Source of the DNA: Halieaceae bacterium UBA5085
GTDB taxonomy: Bacteria > Pseudomonadota > Gammaproteobacteria > Pseudomonadales > Halieaceae
Direction of reading: 5' to 3'
Length of the DNA stretch: 64,000 bases
NCBI GenBank assembly: GCA_002414665.1
Contig: DIAF01000039.1
Coordinates: forward strand, 159,021 to 223,020
In this document: positions 32,377 through 41,064 of the stretch, one piece after another
Layout: each line of letters opens with the position of its first letter
Numbering within the stretch: position 1 is the stretch's first letter
Position numbers and translations under genes: made by a program
Notes under the pieces: generated by a model
The model's database searches: none
Told to the model about the DNA's origin: nothing
The model's input: the letters and a program-made list of their open reading frames with translations, nothing else

Positions 32377-33378
32377 ATGACCACAAGAGTCGCTATCACT
32401 TTCGACATTGAATTTGACATAAACGGGGCCTTCACCGCGCCAGGCGTACATATGCCACTTGGCAGGACTTCGCTGATCGGGAACCCGGAACGAAGGACCG
32501 GGCTGTCCGTAATTCTCGACATCCTCGAACGTCACTCCCTGAAGGCCACATTTTTTGTGGAGGCGTTGCAGGTTAGCTGGTTTGGGCTAGAGGAAATGAG
32601 CGGAATCGTAGAGGTACTACGGCTACGTGGACACGAGATTCAACTGCACCTTCATCCCGTATGGTTGCTATTTGATAATCCTGACTGGGAAGACTTTGTA
32701 AAGCGCAAACACCCCCAACCAGAAAGTCACGATACGTTGCTAACGATTTCGCATGGTAAAGTGATCGAAATCATCGAACGCGGTAAAGACACGTTCGTGG
32801 CATGGGGACTTCCTGAACCAACAGCCATACGAACAGGCAGCCTGTTCGTAGATCGTCATCTATATCCGATGTTTCGGGAATGCGGGTTAGAAATTTCATC
32901 TTCAGTCGGCTTAGGGCTCTACCAGCCCAAGGACCCCAATCTCAGACTATACCAATGTGCCAAGCTGATTGATGGGGTATTGGAAATCCCAGTTAGCAGC
33001 TACATTGGCGCAGACCGGCGTCTAAGCTTTCGCACCCGTCTTGCAACCCTCATAGGTATGGGGATTGCGGAACAAGATGCCTGGCTCAGACTCGCGACGA
33101 AAGAGGAGCTTCCGCTCCTGGTAGTCCTTTCTCACGTTAGTGAGTTTCACTCAGGTGTTGGAAGTGAATACCGGCGCAACAAACTTACAGAGCGAAAATT
33201 TGAACGGCTATGCTCTAGACTCAATCTATCTGATGAACTACAGGCAGTGACAATTACTGAACTGCACCAAGTCTCTGAAATCATCGCTAATGGTGATGAT
33301 ATCCCAATGACTCTGCCACGTTGGGTGTCCGTGCTGCGCTTTCTGGAATCTGGAATGCAAAAGGTAATATATCCGTGA
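32377..33378 (+). CDS. Polysaccharide deacetylase-like protein
   Basis: 333 residues. TFDIEFD at residues 8-14 gives the aspartates of the NodB metal site, followed by HSLKATFFVEAL and RGHEIQLHLHPVWL, which supplies the two histidines. The barrel continues to LVVLSHVSEFH near residue 250. No signal peptide, so a cytoplasmic or inner-face role is expected. The ATG at 32377 is preferred over a GTG at 32347, which only adds a poor N-terminus. Its TGA overlaps the GTG of the next gene. It differs from the deacetylases at 20937 and 49261 and may act on a different sugar. Confidence 0.75.
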   Translation: MTTRVAITFDIEFDINGAFTAPGVHMPLGRTSLIGNPERRTGLSVILDILERHSLKATFFVEALQVSWFGLEEMSGIVEVLRLRGHEIQLHLHPVWLLFDNPDWEDFVKRKHPQPESHDTLLTISHGKVIEIIERGKDTFVAWGLPEPTAIRTGSLFVDRHLYPMFRECGLEISSSVGLGLYQPKDPNLRLYQCAKLIDGVLEIPVSSYIGADRRLSFRTRLATLIGMGIAEQDAWLRLATKEELPLLVVLSHVSEFHSGVGSEYRRNKLTERKFERLCSRLNLSDELQAVTITELHQVSEIIANGDDIPMTLPRWVSVLRFLESGMQKVIYP

Positions 33379-34268
33379 CCGCAACGGTTTTCCCCCTTCG
33401 CTTCACCCTTGCTAATCGCACATTGTTGTCAGCCAGCCTGCATGTAGTTCACATCAATGGCTTTGGAAGATTCACTACAGATGACGCGTGGACTGCACTA
33501 CCTGCGCAGTGGCCCAAAGGCTTAGACGGATACCTAGTTCACTCAGCCCAGGTAACAGGCGAGCTCCCAGATCTGGAGCGAACTGGGAATCGGCTACGAT
33601 ATAAACTGGCGCAGTATACGCATTACCGTACCGACCTGCGCGGCAGCTTTGATGATTTTCTAAAGACCAAGGCGTCGAAGACTCGATCAACATTGCGTCG
33701 CAAGCTGCGGAAGTTCACTGAAGCGGACAAAAATGAGCGACTCAATTGGGCTGAGTATCGTCGCCCCGATGAGCTAGACGAGTTTTTTGAACTCGCCATC
33801 CCTCTTGCTCACTCCACATATCAAGCGAAGCTATTCGATGGCGCGTTGCCAGATACCACATCCTTTATCGAACAATCCCGCTCACTGGCTGAACGCGGGA
33901 AATTACGCTGCTACCTGCTTTTCTTAAACGAGGCGCCAGTAGCTTACCTGTATTCTCCCATAGAGGATAGAACCGCAGTTTATGCCTATTTAGGTTACGA
34001 CGAAGCAGCCGCGGCCCTGTCGCCTGGCACGGTTTTACAATACATAGTGCACCAACAACTCTTCGATGATCCTGAAGTAGACTGGTTTGATTTTACCGAG
34101 GGAGAGGGACCGCACAAAGCTCTCTTTGCGACGGAAAGGCTTTCATGTTGCAACATCCTCTTCATCAGAGATACAGCAAAAATCCGCTGGTCGGTTAAGT
34201 CGCATGTCTTGTGGAATCACACAATTTTTATGCTCAAGAAGGTAATGAGCTGTAAGTCAATGAATTAA
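33375..34268 (+). CDS. FemAB/GNAT-like acyltransferase
   Basis: 297 residues starting with GTG in a GTGA overlap. The middle RGSFDDFLKTKASKTRSTLRRKLRK is the Lys/Arg-rich segment seen in BioF2-like (Acetyltransf_6) proteins, and the last third has the acyl-donor region VAYLYSPIEDRTAVYAYLGYDE and PGTVLQYIVHQQLF. This family transfers acetyl or amino-acyl groups to sugars or peptides. It forms a two-gene unit with the upstream deacetylase, so removal of an acetyl group and re-acylation of the freed amine is a reasonable guess. Confidence 0.7.
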   Translation: MTATVFPLRFTLANRTLLSASLHVVHINGFGRFTTDDAWTALPAQWPKGLDGYLVHSAQVTGELPDLERTGNRLRYKLAQYTHYRTDLRGSFDDFLKTKASKTRSTLRRKLRKFTEADKNERLNWAEYRRPDELDEFFELAIPLAHSTYQAKLFDGALPDTTSFIEQSRSLAERGKLRCYLLFLNEAPVAYLYSPIEDRTAVYAYLGYDEAAAALSPGTVLQYIVHQQLFDDPEVDWFDFTEGEGPHKALFATERLSCCNILFIRDTAKIRWSVKSHVLWNHTIFMLKKVMSCKSMN

Positions 34269-34335
34269 ACCCCTGCCAAGCCCTAAGCAGCAGCTTGGGT
34301 GCGACTCTCGCGGGCACCATGATTTTCTAACGCCG

Positions 34336-34923
34336 CTAAGTACAGAACTCCAGGACAGAAAAGCCAGTCGGCCTACGCCATCTAATGACAAACACTCGCG
34401 CAATAACAATTAAATCCATCCTGCCGAGATGTTGCATACCGGCTTTAACAAGGCCCTTACCGGAGTTGACATTCTCAATGCTGGTTTCGGCGAATATCGC
34501 AGAGAAGCCTGCCTCACGAGCAGCAAGCCCACGCGCCAGCACCGAACGTCCCTGACATCCGCGACCGCGATAGGCAGGTACCGTAAAAGAATTACCAATA
34601 AGGGCACATCCGTGCGGCAAGCCAAGCAAACACGAGGTGCGATTATGCTTATACAAGAAACCGTAATGGACTAACTTGCCACAAAACTCGACTATCACAC
34701 CAACCATTAGGTCTCGACGTATATCATCAATATAATTACTATTCTCACGATTAAGATCTATGAGTTGGGACGTTAGCTTGCTAAAGCTATCAACCGATTT
34801 AGATGTAAGAAAGAATATTTTTTCACCTGTGACGTTTTCCGGCGCAGAGGACTCGAGACAGCACATCCCGTAGATTTGGTATGAGCGGAACATAATAACT
34901 TGCGCGAGGAACCGCCTTATCAT
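34336..34923 (-). CDS. GNAT family acyltransferase
   Basis: 195 residues. The clearest sign is SFTVPAYRGRGCQGRSVLARGLAA, the Arg/Gln-x-x-Gly-x-Gly/Ala acetyl-CoA loop of GNATs, followed by ETSIENVNSGKGLVKAGM, where GNATs recognise the acceptor. GAGG four bases before the ATG at 34923 supports this start over one 11 codons upstream. It stands alone between plus-strand genes. Several Cys in the N-terminal third are unusual for the family. The acceptor is unknown. Confidence 0.7.
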   Translation of the reverse strand: MIRRFLAQVIMFRSYQIYGMCCLESSAPENVTGEKIFFLTSKSVDSFSKLTSQLIDLNRENSNYIDDIRRDLMVGVIVEFCGKLVHYGFLYKHNRTSCLLGLPHGCALIGNSFTVPAYRGRGCQGRSVLARGLAAREAGFSAIFAETSIENVNSGKGLVKAGMQHLGRMDLIVIARVFVIRWRRPTGFSVLEFCT

Positions 34924-35007
34924 AATGCCTCTAATGCACGGTAACTGACTTGGCAAGAGTCATAGGTTATCATGCTATTCTTAGAAATGTGTAAATGACA
35001 CTAGGAT

Positions 35008-35289
35008 ATGATTGAAACGACCCTCACTGTCCTCGGGACACAAAGGTATCTGCCACAACAAAAATTCTTTCATTGCAACCCACGTCGGGCAATAATAACG
35101 CCAGTGCATCTTGACACGAGTGAAACATGGTTCGAGCATGAAGATCAATTGACTGGTGTAGCCCCGATATTGCGCCTGTTCGCTCGGCGCGTTGAGGACT
35201 ACATGCAGGATCGGTCCCCAAAGGCCGTTATCCAGTCCCCAACGACCAACGACTATACGACCTCTAACGAAGCAGCCAATGAATCCTAG
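35008..35289 (+). CDS. Doubtful 93-residue ORF
   Basis: The frame is open from the ATG at 35008 to 35289 and overlaps the first codons of the ATP-grasp gene. The protein has no recognised family, no signal or membrane segment, and its best ribosome-site candidate (AGGA) is too close to the ATG. The region may simply be the leader of the ATP-grasp gene. Listed only because nothing else occupies 34924-35278. Confidence 0.15.
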   Translation: MIETTLTVLGTQRYLPQQKFFHCNPRRAIITPVHLDTSETWFEHEDQLTGVAPILRLFARRVEDYMQDRSPKAVIQSPTTNDYTTSNEAANES

Positions 35290-36331
35290 AAAAGCGCTAT
35301 CCTACCTCAAAGAACTTAGAGCAGCGGCCAAACACTACAACACTAGCCTGGCTTTTCAATGTAGGCGCGCCCTTCTGCTGCACAATCGACATCTCTTTTC
35401 ACTTGAGGATATTTTATTTTGGGGACTAACAAATCCAAAGATTAGTGACCCTGAGTTTTCGCGCTACATTAGCAAAGAATCACGAACACGCCTTGTGTCA
35501 AGGGTAAATCAGTTTGCAGCCATAGAAACTGTTAACAACAAAGCACTATTCTATGAATTGTGTGAGTCAGCCAAAATCAACATACCGCGAACTTACGGAG
35601 TCTATGGAGAGCAAGTAAACACTCGGGGCACTAAACGCGCTGTGGTCAGCTGCAGGGTGTTAGATGACGGTTCATACGTCGGAAAACCGACACATGGGTG
35701 CAACGGCGTTGGCTTGATTTTTTTCAAAAAATCATCCGGCACGTATAGTTTCGGGGAATCATTCATGGGCGAGGATGATGCACATGCTTTTCTGCTCGCC
35801 CAATCACAGACCGATACACTGGTTGTACAGGACTGGATTGAACCGCATCCCGACCTTATGAAAATTAGCTTGTCTCGCGGAGCTCAATCGGTGCGAGTGG
35901 TCACGTTTCTCGAAGAGAATGGTCAGGTTCACATCCTACTCAGCAAGTTCAAATTCATTTGCAACAACAATCTTACAGATAACTTCCTCCACGGCGAGTC
36001 CGGGAACCTTATAGCCGACGTGGATACGAAGACTGGAAAGATAACCGCTGCTTGGACAAAGCATCCAGGTGAGATTGGCCTTCGTGAGATTGACACCCAC
36101 CCTGATAGTCAGGAATCGTTACATATTAGCTTGCCCTATTGGCATAAGGTCGTGGAAATTGCTGTGACTGGCGCCAAAATATTCCCCAAACTGAGATGCT
36201 TGGCCTGGGACATAGCGTTTTCTCCAACTGGGCCAGTAGTACTCGAAGCCAACGTGAACTGGGAGATTTTTCCAACTTCGCCCTACAGCCCACCCACCTC
36301 AACTAGCGATTGGGACCGTCTAATTTATTGA
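35279..36331 (+). CDS. ATP-grasp protein (sugar-transfer-associated type)
   Basis: 350 residues. Central GKPTHGCNGVGLIFF is the glycine-rich ATP loop; LVVQDWIEPHPDLMKI and SVRVVTFLEE are the ATP-grasp core, and AWDIAFSPTGPVVLEANVNWE near the end carries the Glu/Asn metal ligands. The layout matches the 'sugar-transfer associated ATP-grasp' family found in polysaccharide loci, thought to ligate an amino acid or similar group to a sugar acid. The ATG at 35279 is the natural start. It converges on a second ATP-grasp gene, leaving only 26 bp between stops. The pair is clearly homologous but diverged. Confidence 0.75.
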   Translation: MNPRKALSYLKELRAAAKHYNTSLAFQCRRALLLHNRHLFSLEDILFWGLTNPKISDPEFSRYISKESRTRLVSRVNQFAAIETVNNKALFYELCESAKINIPRTYGVYGEQVNTRGTKRAVVSCRVLDDGSYVGKPTHGCNGVGLIFFKKSSGTYSFGESFMGEDDAHAFLLAQSQTDTLVVQDWIEPHPDLMKISLSRGAQSVRVVTFLEENGQVHILLSKFKFICNNNLTDNFLHGESGNLIADVDTKTGKITAAWTKHPGEIGLREIDTHPDSQESLHISLPYWHKVVEIAVTGAKIFPKLRCLAWDIAFSPTGPVVLEANVNWEIFPTSPYSPPTSTSDWDRLIY

Positions 36332-36357
36332 AGCGGAATGACCACAATCGCTAGCTT

Positions 36358-37437
36358 TCAACGTCGCGCCTGCATCCAAGACAAACGCTCACGCATCTTG
36401 CCATCCTCATTGTGCGCGTCCCAATAGCGGTTACCCTCGACAACCACCGGCCCTGAAGTCGTAATAGAAATGTCCCAACCAATTGAACGGGCAGGTAGGA
36501 ATTCGAGCGCCGCTCGCGTTGCGAGCCGAACTACTTCACCCCACATCGGAACCCGTTTACCAACAAGAATCTCTCCTGTTTCCATATGAGTACTTGTCGT
36601 ATCCAAACCAAACTCATACGGGAAATTCTTGCCTCGGTATGCGACCTCTATCTCACCAGACTCGGGGACAATATTGCACAGAAGACCAGGATTTGTACCA
36701 AAGCAGAAGTTATCTACGACTGCTGAGGCGCTCGCAAGTCGCCATTGGGCTGCTAGTACACTAGCCTCGCCATCCCTGTCCACGTAGGTTACTACCCTTA
36801 GTGTTTGCAGAGCCTTTGCCGGACTCAGCTGAAGAACTTTCGAATGATTAAACAACCGCTCCTCTACGAGCCAATGCTGGAAACGAGAATGCAGCTCACA
36901 ATGCCTGACTATCTCACTTTCTAGATCATGGAAGTCTGGGCAACTCGAAATGGAGAATACGAAAACTCCATTTCCATGGCAGCCATAAGCTGGCTTCAAA
37001 ACGTACTCGCCCATTGGCAACTTGGAGACAGTCCGCTCCACCACGCCAGCAACTTCCGTGCCACCGCCATGCGATGTCTTCTCCAAATAAAATTTACCAA
37101 CCATCTTTGTGGTGGGAATTCCCCGACTACTGCACAACTCGGCAAAAACAAGTTTATTTTCTGTTTCAGCACTGAGGTGCGAGGGGTTCAGTTCCATTTG
37201 AAAATCAAGCAACTCCTCATTGCTGACAAAGTTGTCAATGCAAATACGTTCGTCAGCAATGTTTAGTAGGTCGCACTCTGCGATTTCTATTGGAGAAAAC
37301 CTTTTTCGGTAAAGAGACATAAATCGAAGTGCGACGTCAAGCCACGCAGATTCATAATCCAAGGCTGCCTTATTGATCATAAACAATGCTAATCCAATTT
37401 TTTCTTTTGCACGCACAGAATTCCACCGAGCTAACAA
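36358..37437 (-). CDS. ATP-grasp protein (sugar-transfer-associated type), second copy
   Basis: 359 residues. KPAYGCHGNGVFVF is the ATP loop, LQTLRVVTYVDRDG and the closing GWDISITTSGPVVVEGNRYWD the metal-binding end, all matching the facing gene at 35279 position by position. The start is uncertain: the frame opens with TTG at 37437, with GTG at 37416 and ATG at 37380 as alternatives. I keep the longest because the aligned partner also has about 20 residues before the shared block. Probable function: ATP-dependent amide bond formation on the repeat unit. It is the last gene of the minus-strand run that begins at 60233, but a gap of 55 bp separates it from the sulfotransferase. Confidence 0.72.
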   Translation of the reverse strand: MLARWNSVRAKEKIGLALFMINKAALDYESAWLDVALRFMSLYRKRFSPIEIAECDLLNIADERICIDNFVSNEELLDFQMELNPSHLSAETENKLVFAELCSSRGIPTTKMVGKFYLEKTSHGGGTEVAGVVERTVSKLPMGEYVLKPAYGCHGNGVFVFSISSCPDFHDLESEIVRHCELHSRFQHWLVEERLFNHSKVLQLSPAKALQTLRVVTYVDRDGEASVLAAQWRLASASAVVDNFCFGTNPGLLCNIVPESGEIEVAYRGKNFPYEFGLDTTSTHMETGEILVGKRVPMWGEVVRLATRAALEFLPARSIGWDISITTSGPVVVEGNRYWDAHNEDGKMRERLSWMQARR

Positions 37438-37492
37438 AGCCCATAGCCTATAAACTTCTCGCCTATGGTACTACTGAATATGCTCTCCAGTC

Positions 37493-38533
37493 TCAGGAAG
37501 GATACGAAACTGCACTTCGAGCAGCCCCGTCAAGCATTAGGTTATAGTCAATCCGAAAATCATCCATCACCTTACAAACTTCATCTAGCTTCTGGGCCGA
37601 ATAGTGCTGACGCCAGCGATTAAGGCTTCCATCGATATTGCCAAACTCCTTAGATGAAACGAGCCCGCGGCCCTGACCAGAATACGCTGTAGAGCTTCTC
37701 ACCTGACTGCTGTTCAAGACTGCGCGTCTAAAAGGTAACCCTATCGAGTTCAGTAGAAGCTTAAACTCAGCTTCGAAATTTGTTACCAAATTTTCGTACA
37801 CCACCAAGGACCAACCTTTTGACTCCCAAGTATCTAGCATCCACTTATTCTCTAAACACCAGATAAAGGCCTCTCTCCCTTCGTCGGTTTTTACTTGCGT
37901 CAGGATGTGCCGGAAGGCATTGAAATATTCACGAAAAAACGGATCTTGGGTCCTAAACAGCAAGGTAGGATCGTAAGAGAACTTGTCGACGAACTGCGCA
38001 CCAGCTACAGACTTCTTAAGAATCTTGGAGCGAACTACGTCAAAGGGGTTCCGAATAAGGTAGAGCACGTTGGAAGGCTGGATGGCCAGATTACTTTGCA
38101 GAAAGTCCACGCAAAAACTCGCTCGCGTAGACTTTAAGAGCAATCCCTGAGCGAGCCAGTGTATATTACGTGAATTGCGGTGGTCCTGGCTCCAGCCTTT
38201 ACGCTCACTGCCCAATATTGATCGGATAAAACCGGTGCGCTCGTCTTGAGGATGATTTCCGGACAAAACAAATCTCGGAGAAGAAAACTCCTTAAGGCTT
38301 TGCTCCGCGTTCGGGACAGCCTCAAATATGGCGCGGTATCGGGCTGTCTTTAACAATAACTCCATCAGCCACGTGCTACCGCTGCGCGCAGAACTACAGA
38401 TTAACAACGTCGGTAGGGAATTTGACACCTGAATAGTGGGCAAGTAATTGTGAAATATCTTATACTTAGTCTTTGTTTTCAGGAACTCCCATTCTCCCTG
38501 ACGAAGCTCATTCCAAATGTCTTTTAGATGCAT
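37493..38533 (-). CDS. Sulfotransferase
   Basis: 346 residues. LLICSSARSGSTWLMELLL (about 42-60) is the PAPS 5'-phosphosulfate loop, and NVLYLIRNPFDVVRSKIL is the 3'-phosphate loop with the expected Arg and Ser. It belongs to the general sulfotransferase superfamily and differs from the Stf0-type enzyme at 28801. No membrane helix. ATG at 38533. Two different sulfotransferases plus a pyruvyltransferase suggest a heavily anionic polymer, as expected for a marine host. Composition is AT-rich like the rest of the middle block. Confidence 0.82.
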   Translation of the reverse strand: MHLKDIWNELRQGEWEFLKTKTKYKIFHNYLPTIQVSNSLPTLLICSSARSGSTWLMELLLKTARYRAIFEAVPNAEQSLKEFSSPRFVLSGNHPQDERTGFIRSILGSERKGWSQDHRNSRNIHWLAQGLLLKSTRASFCVDFLQSNLAIQPSNVLYLIRNPFDVVRSKILKKSVAGAQFVDKFSYDPTLLFRTQDPFFREYFNAFRHILTQVKTDEGREAFIWCLENKWMLDTWESKGWSLVVYENLVTNFEAEFKLLLNSIGLPFRRAVLNSSQVRSSTAYSGQGRGLVSSKEFGNIDGSLNRWRQHYSAQKLDEVCKVMDDFRIDYNLMLDGAARSAVSYPS

Positions 38534-38626
38534 CGATATATTGCTCTATTACAGCGAGCCAAATCAAATGACCACTGAGAACACCTGCACATGATTGAAG
38601 TATGGAGATATCTCAAGTCATAAACT

Positions 38627-39970
38627 CTAAGCGCAACTCACCACGTACCTGAACTTACCTGAGGCTTCGCGCGCGATCTCTAAAACCTCAATCACCTCTA
38701 TGATAACACCCAATCCAAGACGCGCTCGCAGTCCTGACTCAATCTCGCTAACCATCGCCGATGTTAATTCTTCAATCGGCACAACCTCCACCCGCGTCAG
38801 CTCCAGTGACTCCTGCACAATACGAAAATTCGCCACGCCCGGCATATCCCGCAACACATAGATCAGCGCCAGCCCGTGCAGAATAGTGCCATCCGCCGCA
38901 GTGACAAAGTCCGTGGTGCGGCCCTCGACACTGGCCAGCACTGGCAGGCCCCGGCCACAGGTACAGGGCTGGTCGCTCAGGGTTCCCACGTCTCCCGTCC
39001 GGTAGCGCACAAACGGGAACTCACTGGTGAACAAGTGCGTTACCACGATCTCGCCGCTCTCTCCCGCTGGCAGCACGTTACCCGCAGGGTCCACAATCTC
39101 CACCACCATGTCCTCGGCGGTTATGTGCAGGCTGCCTGCCGGGCAGGCGTGGGCGATAAAGCCCGCATCGCGGCCGCCGTAGCCATTGGCCACCGGGCAG
39201 CCAAAAGCGTTTTCAATGGCTTCGCGCTGGTGCTCGTACAGCCGCTCGGAGGTCACAAATGCCACCCGGATGCCCAGCCCGTCGAGGGCAATCCCCTGCT
39301 CCCCGGCAAACTGTGCGATAAGCGCCAGTGAAGAAGGGTAGCCGAACAACATTTTCGGGCGGAACTGGCGGATCCGCTCCGCGAATTTCTGCAGGTTGGC
39401 CTGTGACATCTCGAAAGCCGACAGCAGCTCGGTGCGAAACAGCTTGTCCCTTAGCAGCCGCACCCGGTCCTGGGAGCCGAGTTCAATGGGGGAACCCCAG
39501 ACCACGATCTCCCGGTCGCCAATGTCCACGCCCCACCAACGCGTGGCGCGGCGCTTGGCCGCGACGTCATGACTCACACGTTCATTACCCAGGTAGAAGA
39601 TCAGTGGTTCGCCGCTGGAGCCGCCAGTATTGAAACGCTTTAACCCCTGCGCATCCTGCGCCTTGAGTTGTTCCGTGTGGGCGCGGATGGCGGCCTTGTC
39701 CAGCAGAGGCAGCCGCTGCAGATCGGCCACCGAAGTCACCCCCTCGGGGTTGAAGCCAAGATCGGCAAAAAGTTTTTGATAATACGGTACCGTACGGCCG
39801 ATTTTGGTCAGGAAGCGGCGCAGGTTGTCCAACTGCAGCTGGGCCATCGCCTCCGGCGCAAGCCACTGGGACCGCTCCATCGCTTTGTGCACAGCTATAG
39901 TGTCGTGACCCTTGAGCTTTTCATGCAGGGGAAACAGCAGCCCGGCAACCGCCTTCTGGTAGAGGCTCAT
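38627..39970 (-). CDS. CapK/PaaK-like adenylate-forming protein
   Basis: 447 residues of the phenylacetate-CoA-ligase/CapK type: RFNTGGSSGEPLIFY (about 112-126) is the ATP loop, FVTSERLYEHQREAIENAFG and NGYGGRDAGFIAHAC are central, and VRYRTGDVGTL is the ribose-binding motif. CapK homologues recur in capsule and exosortase loci, where they probably activate an acid for attachment to the glycan. Its ATG overlaps the TGA of the upstream glycosyltransferase (ATGA). The last ~170 bases of the gene (38627 to about 38800) are AT-rich like the middle block, while the rest is GC-rich, so a composition break falls within the coding region. Confidence 0.82.
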   Translation of the reverse strand: MSLYQKAVAGLLFPLHEKLKGHDTIAVHKAMERSQWLAPEAMAQLQLDNLRRFLTKIGRTVPYYQKLFADLGFNPEGVTSVADLQRLPLLDKAAIRAHTEQLKAQDAQGLKRFNTGGSSGEPLIFYLGNERVSHDVAAKRRATRWWGVDIGDREIVVWGSPIELGSQDRVRLLRDKLFRTELLSAFEMSQANLQKFAERIRQFRPKMLFGYPSSLALIAQFAGEQGIALDGLGIRVAFVTSERLYEHQREAIENAFGCPVANGYGGRDAGFIAHACPAGSLHITAEDMVVEIVDPAGNVLPAGESGEIVVTHLFTSEFPFVRYRTGDVGTLSDQPCTCGRGLPVLASVEGRTTDFVTAADGTILHGLALIYVLRDMPGVANFRIVQESLELTRVEVVPIEELTSAMVSEIESGLRARLGLGVIIEVIEVLEIAREASGKFRYVVSCA

Positions 39971-41064
39971 GTCGCCGCACCCTGCTGCGCGCCCACTGCC
40001 ATCGTATAGGCATCCAGCCAGAGCTGGCGGACTTCGGGCCAGCCATACTGGGCCACCTCGTCCAGGCCATTGGCGCGCAATTGCTGCCGCAGCTTGCCAT
40101 CTCCAAGGATGCGCAGCATGGCGGCGGCCATGGCGTCAGGATCGTTGGCCGGCACCAGCAGCGCGGTGTGTTCGTGGCGTACAATGAAGGGCACGCCACC
40201 GACATCGGTGGATATCACCGGCACCCCGCAGGCCAGCGCCTCAATCACGGAGTTGGGCATATTGTCCACGGTGGTCGGGTTGAGCATGGCGTCCGCCGCT
40301 GCGTACAACGTGACGACGCCGGCCCGGTCCAGGCGGCCCTCGAACTGCACGGCGGCAGCAATGCCCAGCTGTTCAGCAAGGGCTTTCAAGGCACCTTCCT
40401 GGGGACCGCTGCCGGCGATACGCAACCGTGTATTCGGCGCTTCGTGCAAGACGATTGCCAACGCCCGCAACGCCGTGTCTATGCCGTAGATTGGCTCCAG
40501 GTTGCGGGTAATAACCAGAGTGAAGGCGCCGCTCTCTACCACCGGTTCCGGCACGGGCCGGAACAGGGTTTGATCGACGATATTCGGAATCACCCGGGTC
40601 GCTTGTCCGTAGTCCGCAAACACGGCCTGCAGGTATCCCGAGGGCACCACCACCAGGGCGGCCTTCCGCAGGGAGGGATGTATCCTGCGCCAGGAGCGAC
40701 GGAAGTACTCGCTGGCCTCACCGCCCCGGTAGTTGACGATCACCGGACGGCGGCGCAGCCAGGCCAACCACAGCACGGGCGCCGCAAACAGCTGCCAGGA
40801 CCAGCCGGAGTTGGCCATCAGGTGAATGACATCAACCCTTCCCACCAGACGCCATACCCGCACCAGGTAGGGCAGCAGGCGGAAAACCGCGCGCACACCA
40901 GGCAGGCGACTGACAAAACCCGGCCAGTACGGTGCGTTGGTCGCCACCTGCGAGACCTGCAGTCCCTCAGCCCGCAGCAAGCGCGCCAGTTGTTCTGTCT
41001 GCATGGCCATGCCGCCATTGGGTGGCGGCACCGGCCCGACCAGGCCCAGGTGTAACAGGCTCAC
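39967..41064 (-). CDS. Family 4 glycosyltransferase
   Basis: 365 residues with a GT-B fold: HLGLVGPVPPPNGGMAMQTE at the start is the acceptor-side glycine loop, and the C-terminal EALACGVPVISTDVGGVPF contains the Glu that binds the donor sugar. ITRNLEPIYGIDTALRALA is the linker typical of GT4. I start at the GTG at 41064, whose TGA overlap (GTGA) with the upstream glycosyltransferase gene fits the style of the operon. It transfers a sugar to the growing repeat unit in the cytoplasm. Confidence 0.88.
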   Translation of the reverse strand: MSLLHLGLVGPVPPPNGGMAMQTEQLARLLRAEGLQVSQVATNAPYWPGFVSRLPGVRAVFRLLPYLVRVWRLVGRVDVIHLMANSGWSWQLFAAPVLWLAWLRRRPVIVNYRGGEASEYFRRSWRRIHPSLRKAALVVVPSGYLQAVFADYGQATRVIPNIVDQTLFRPVPEPVVESGAFTLVITRNLEPIYGIDTALRALAIVLHEAPNTRLRIAGSGPQEGALKALAEQLGIAAAVQFEGRLDRAGVVTLYAAADAMLNPTTVDNMPNSVIEALACGVPVISTDVGGVPFIVRHEHTALLVPANDPDAMAAAMLRILGDGKLRQQLRANGLDEVAQYGWPEVRQLWLDAYTMAVGAQQGAAT

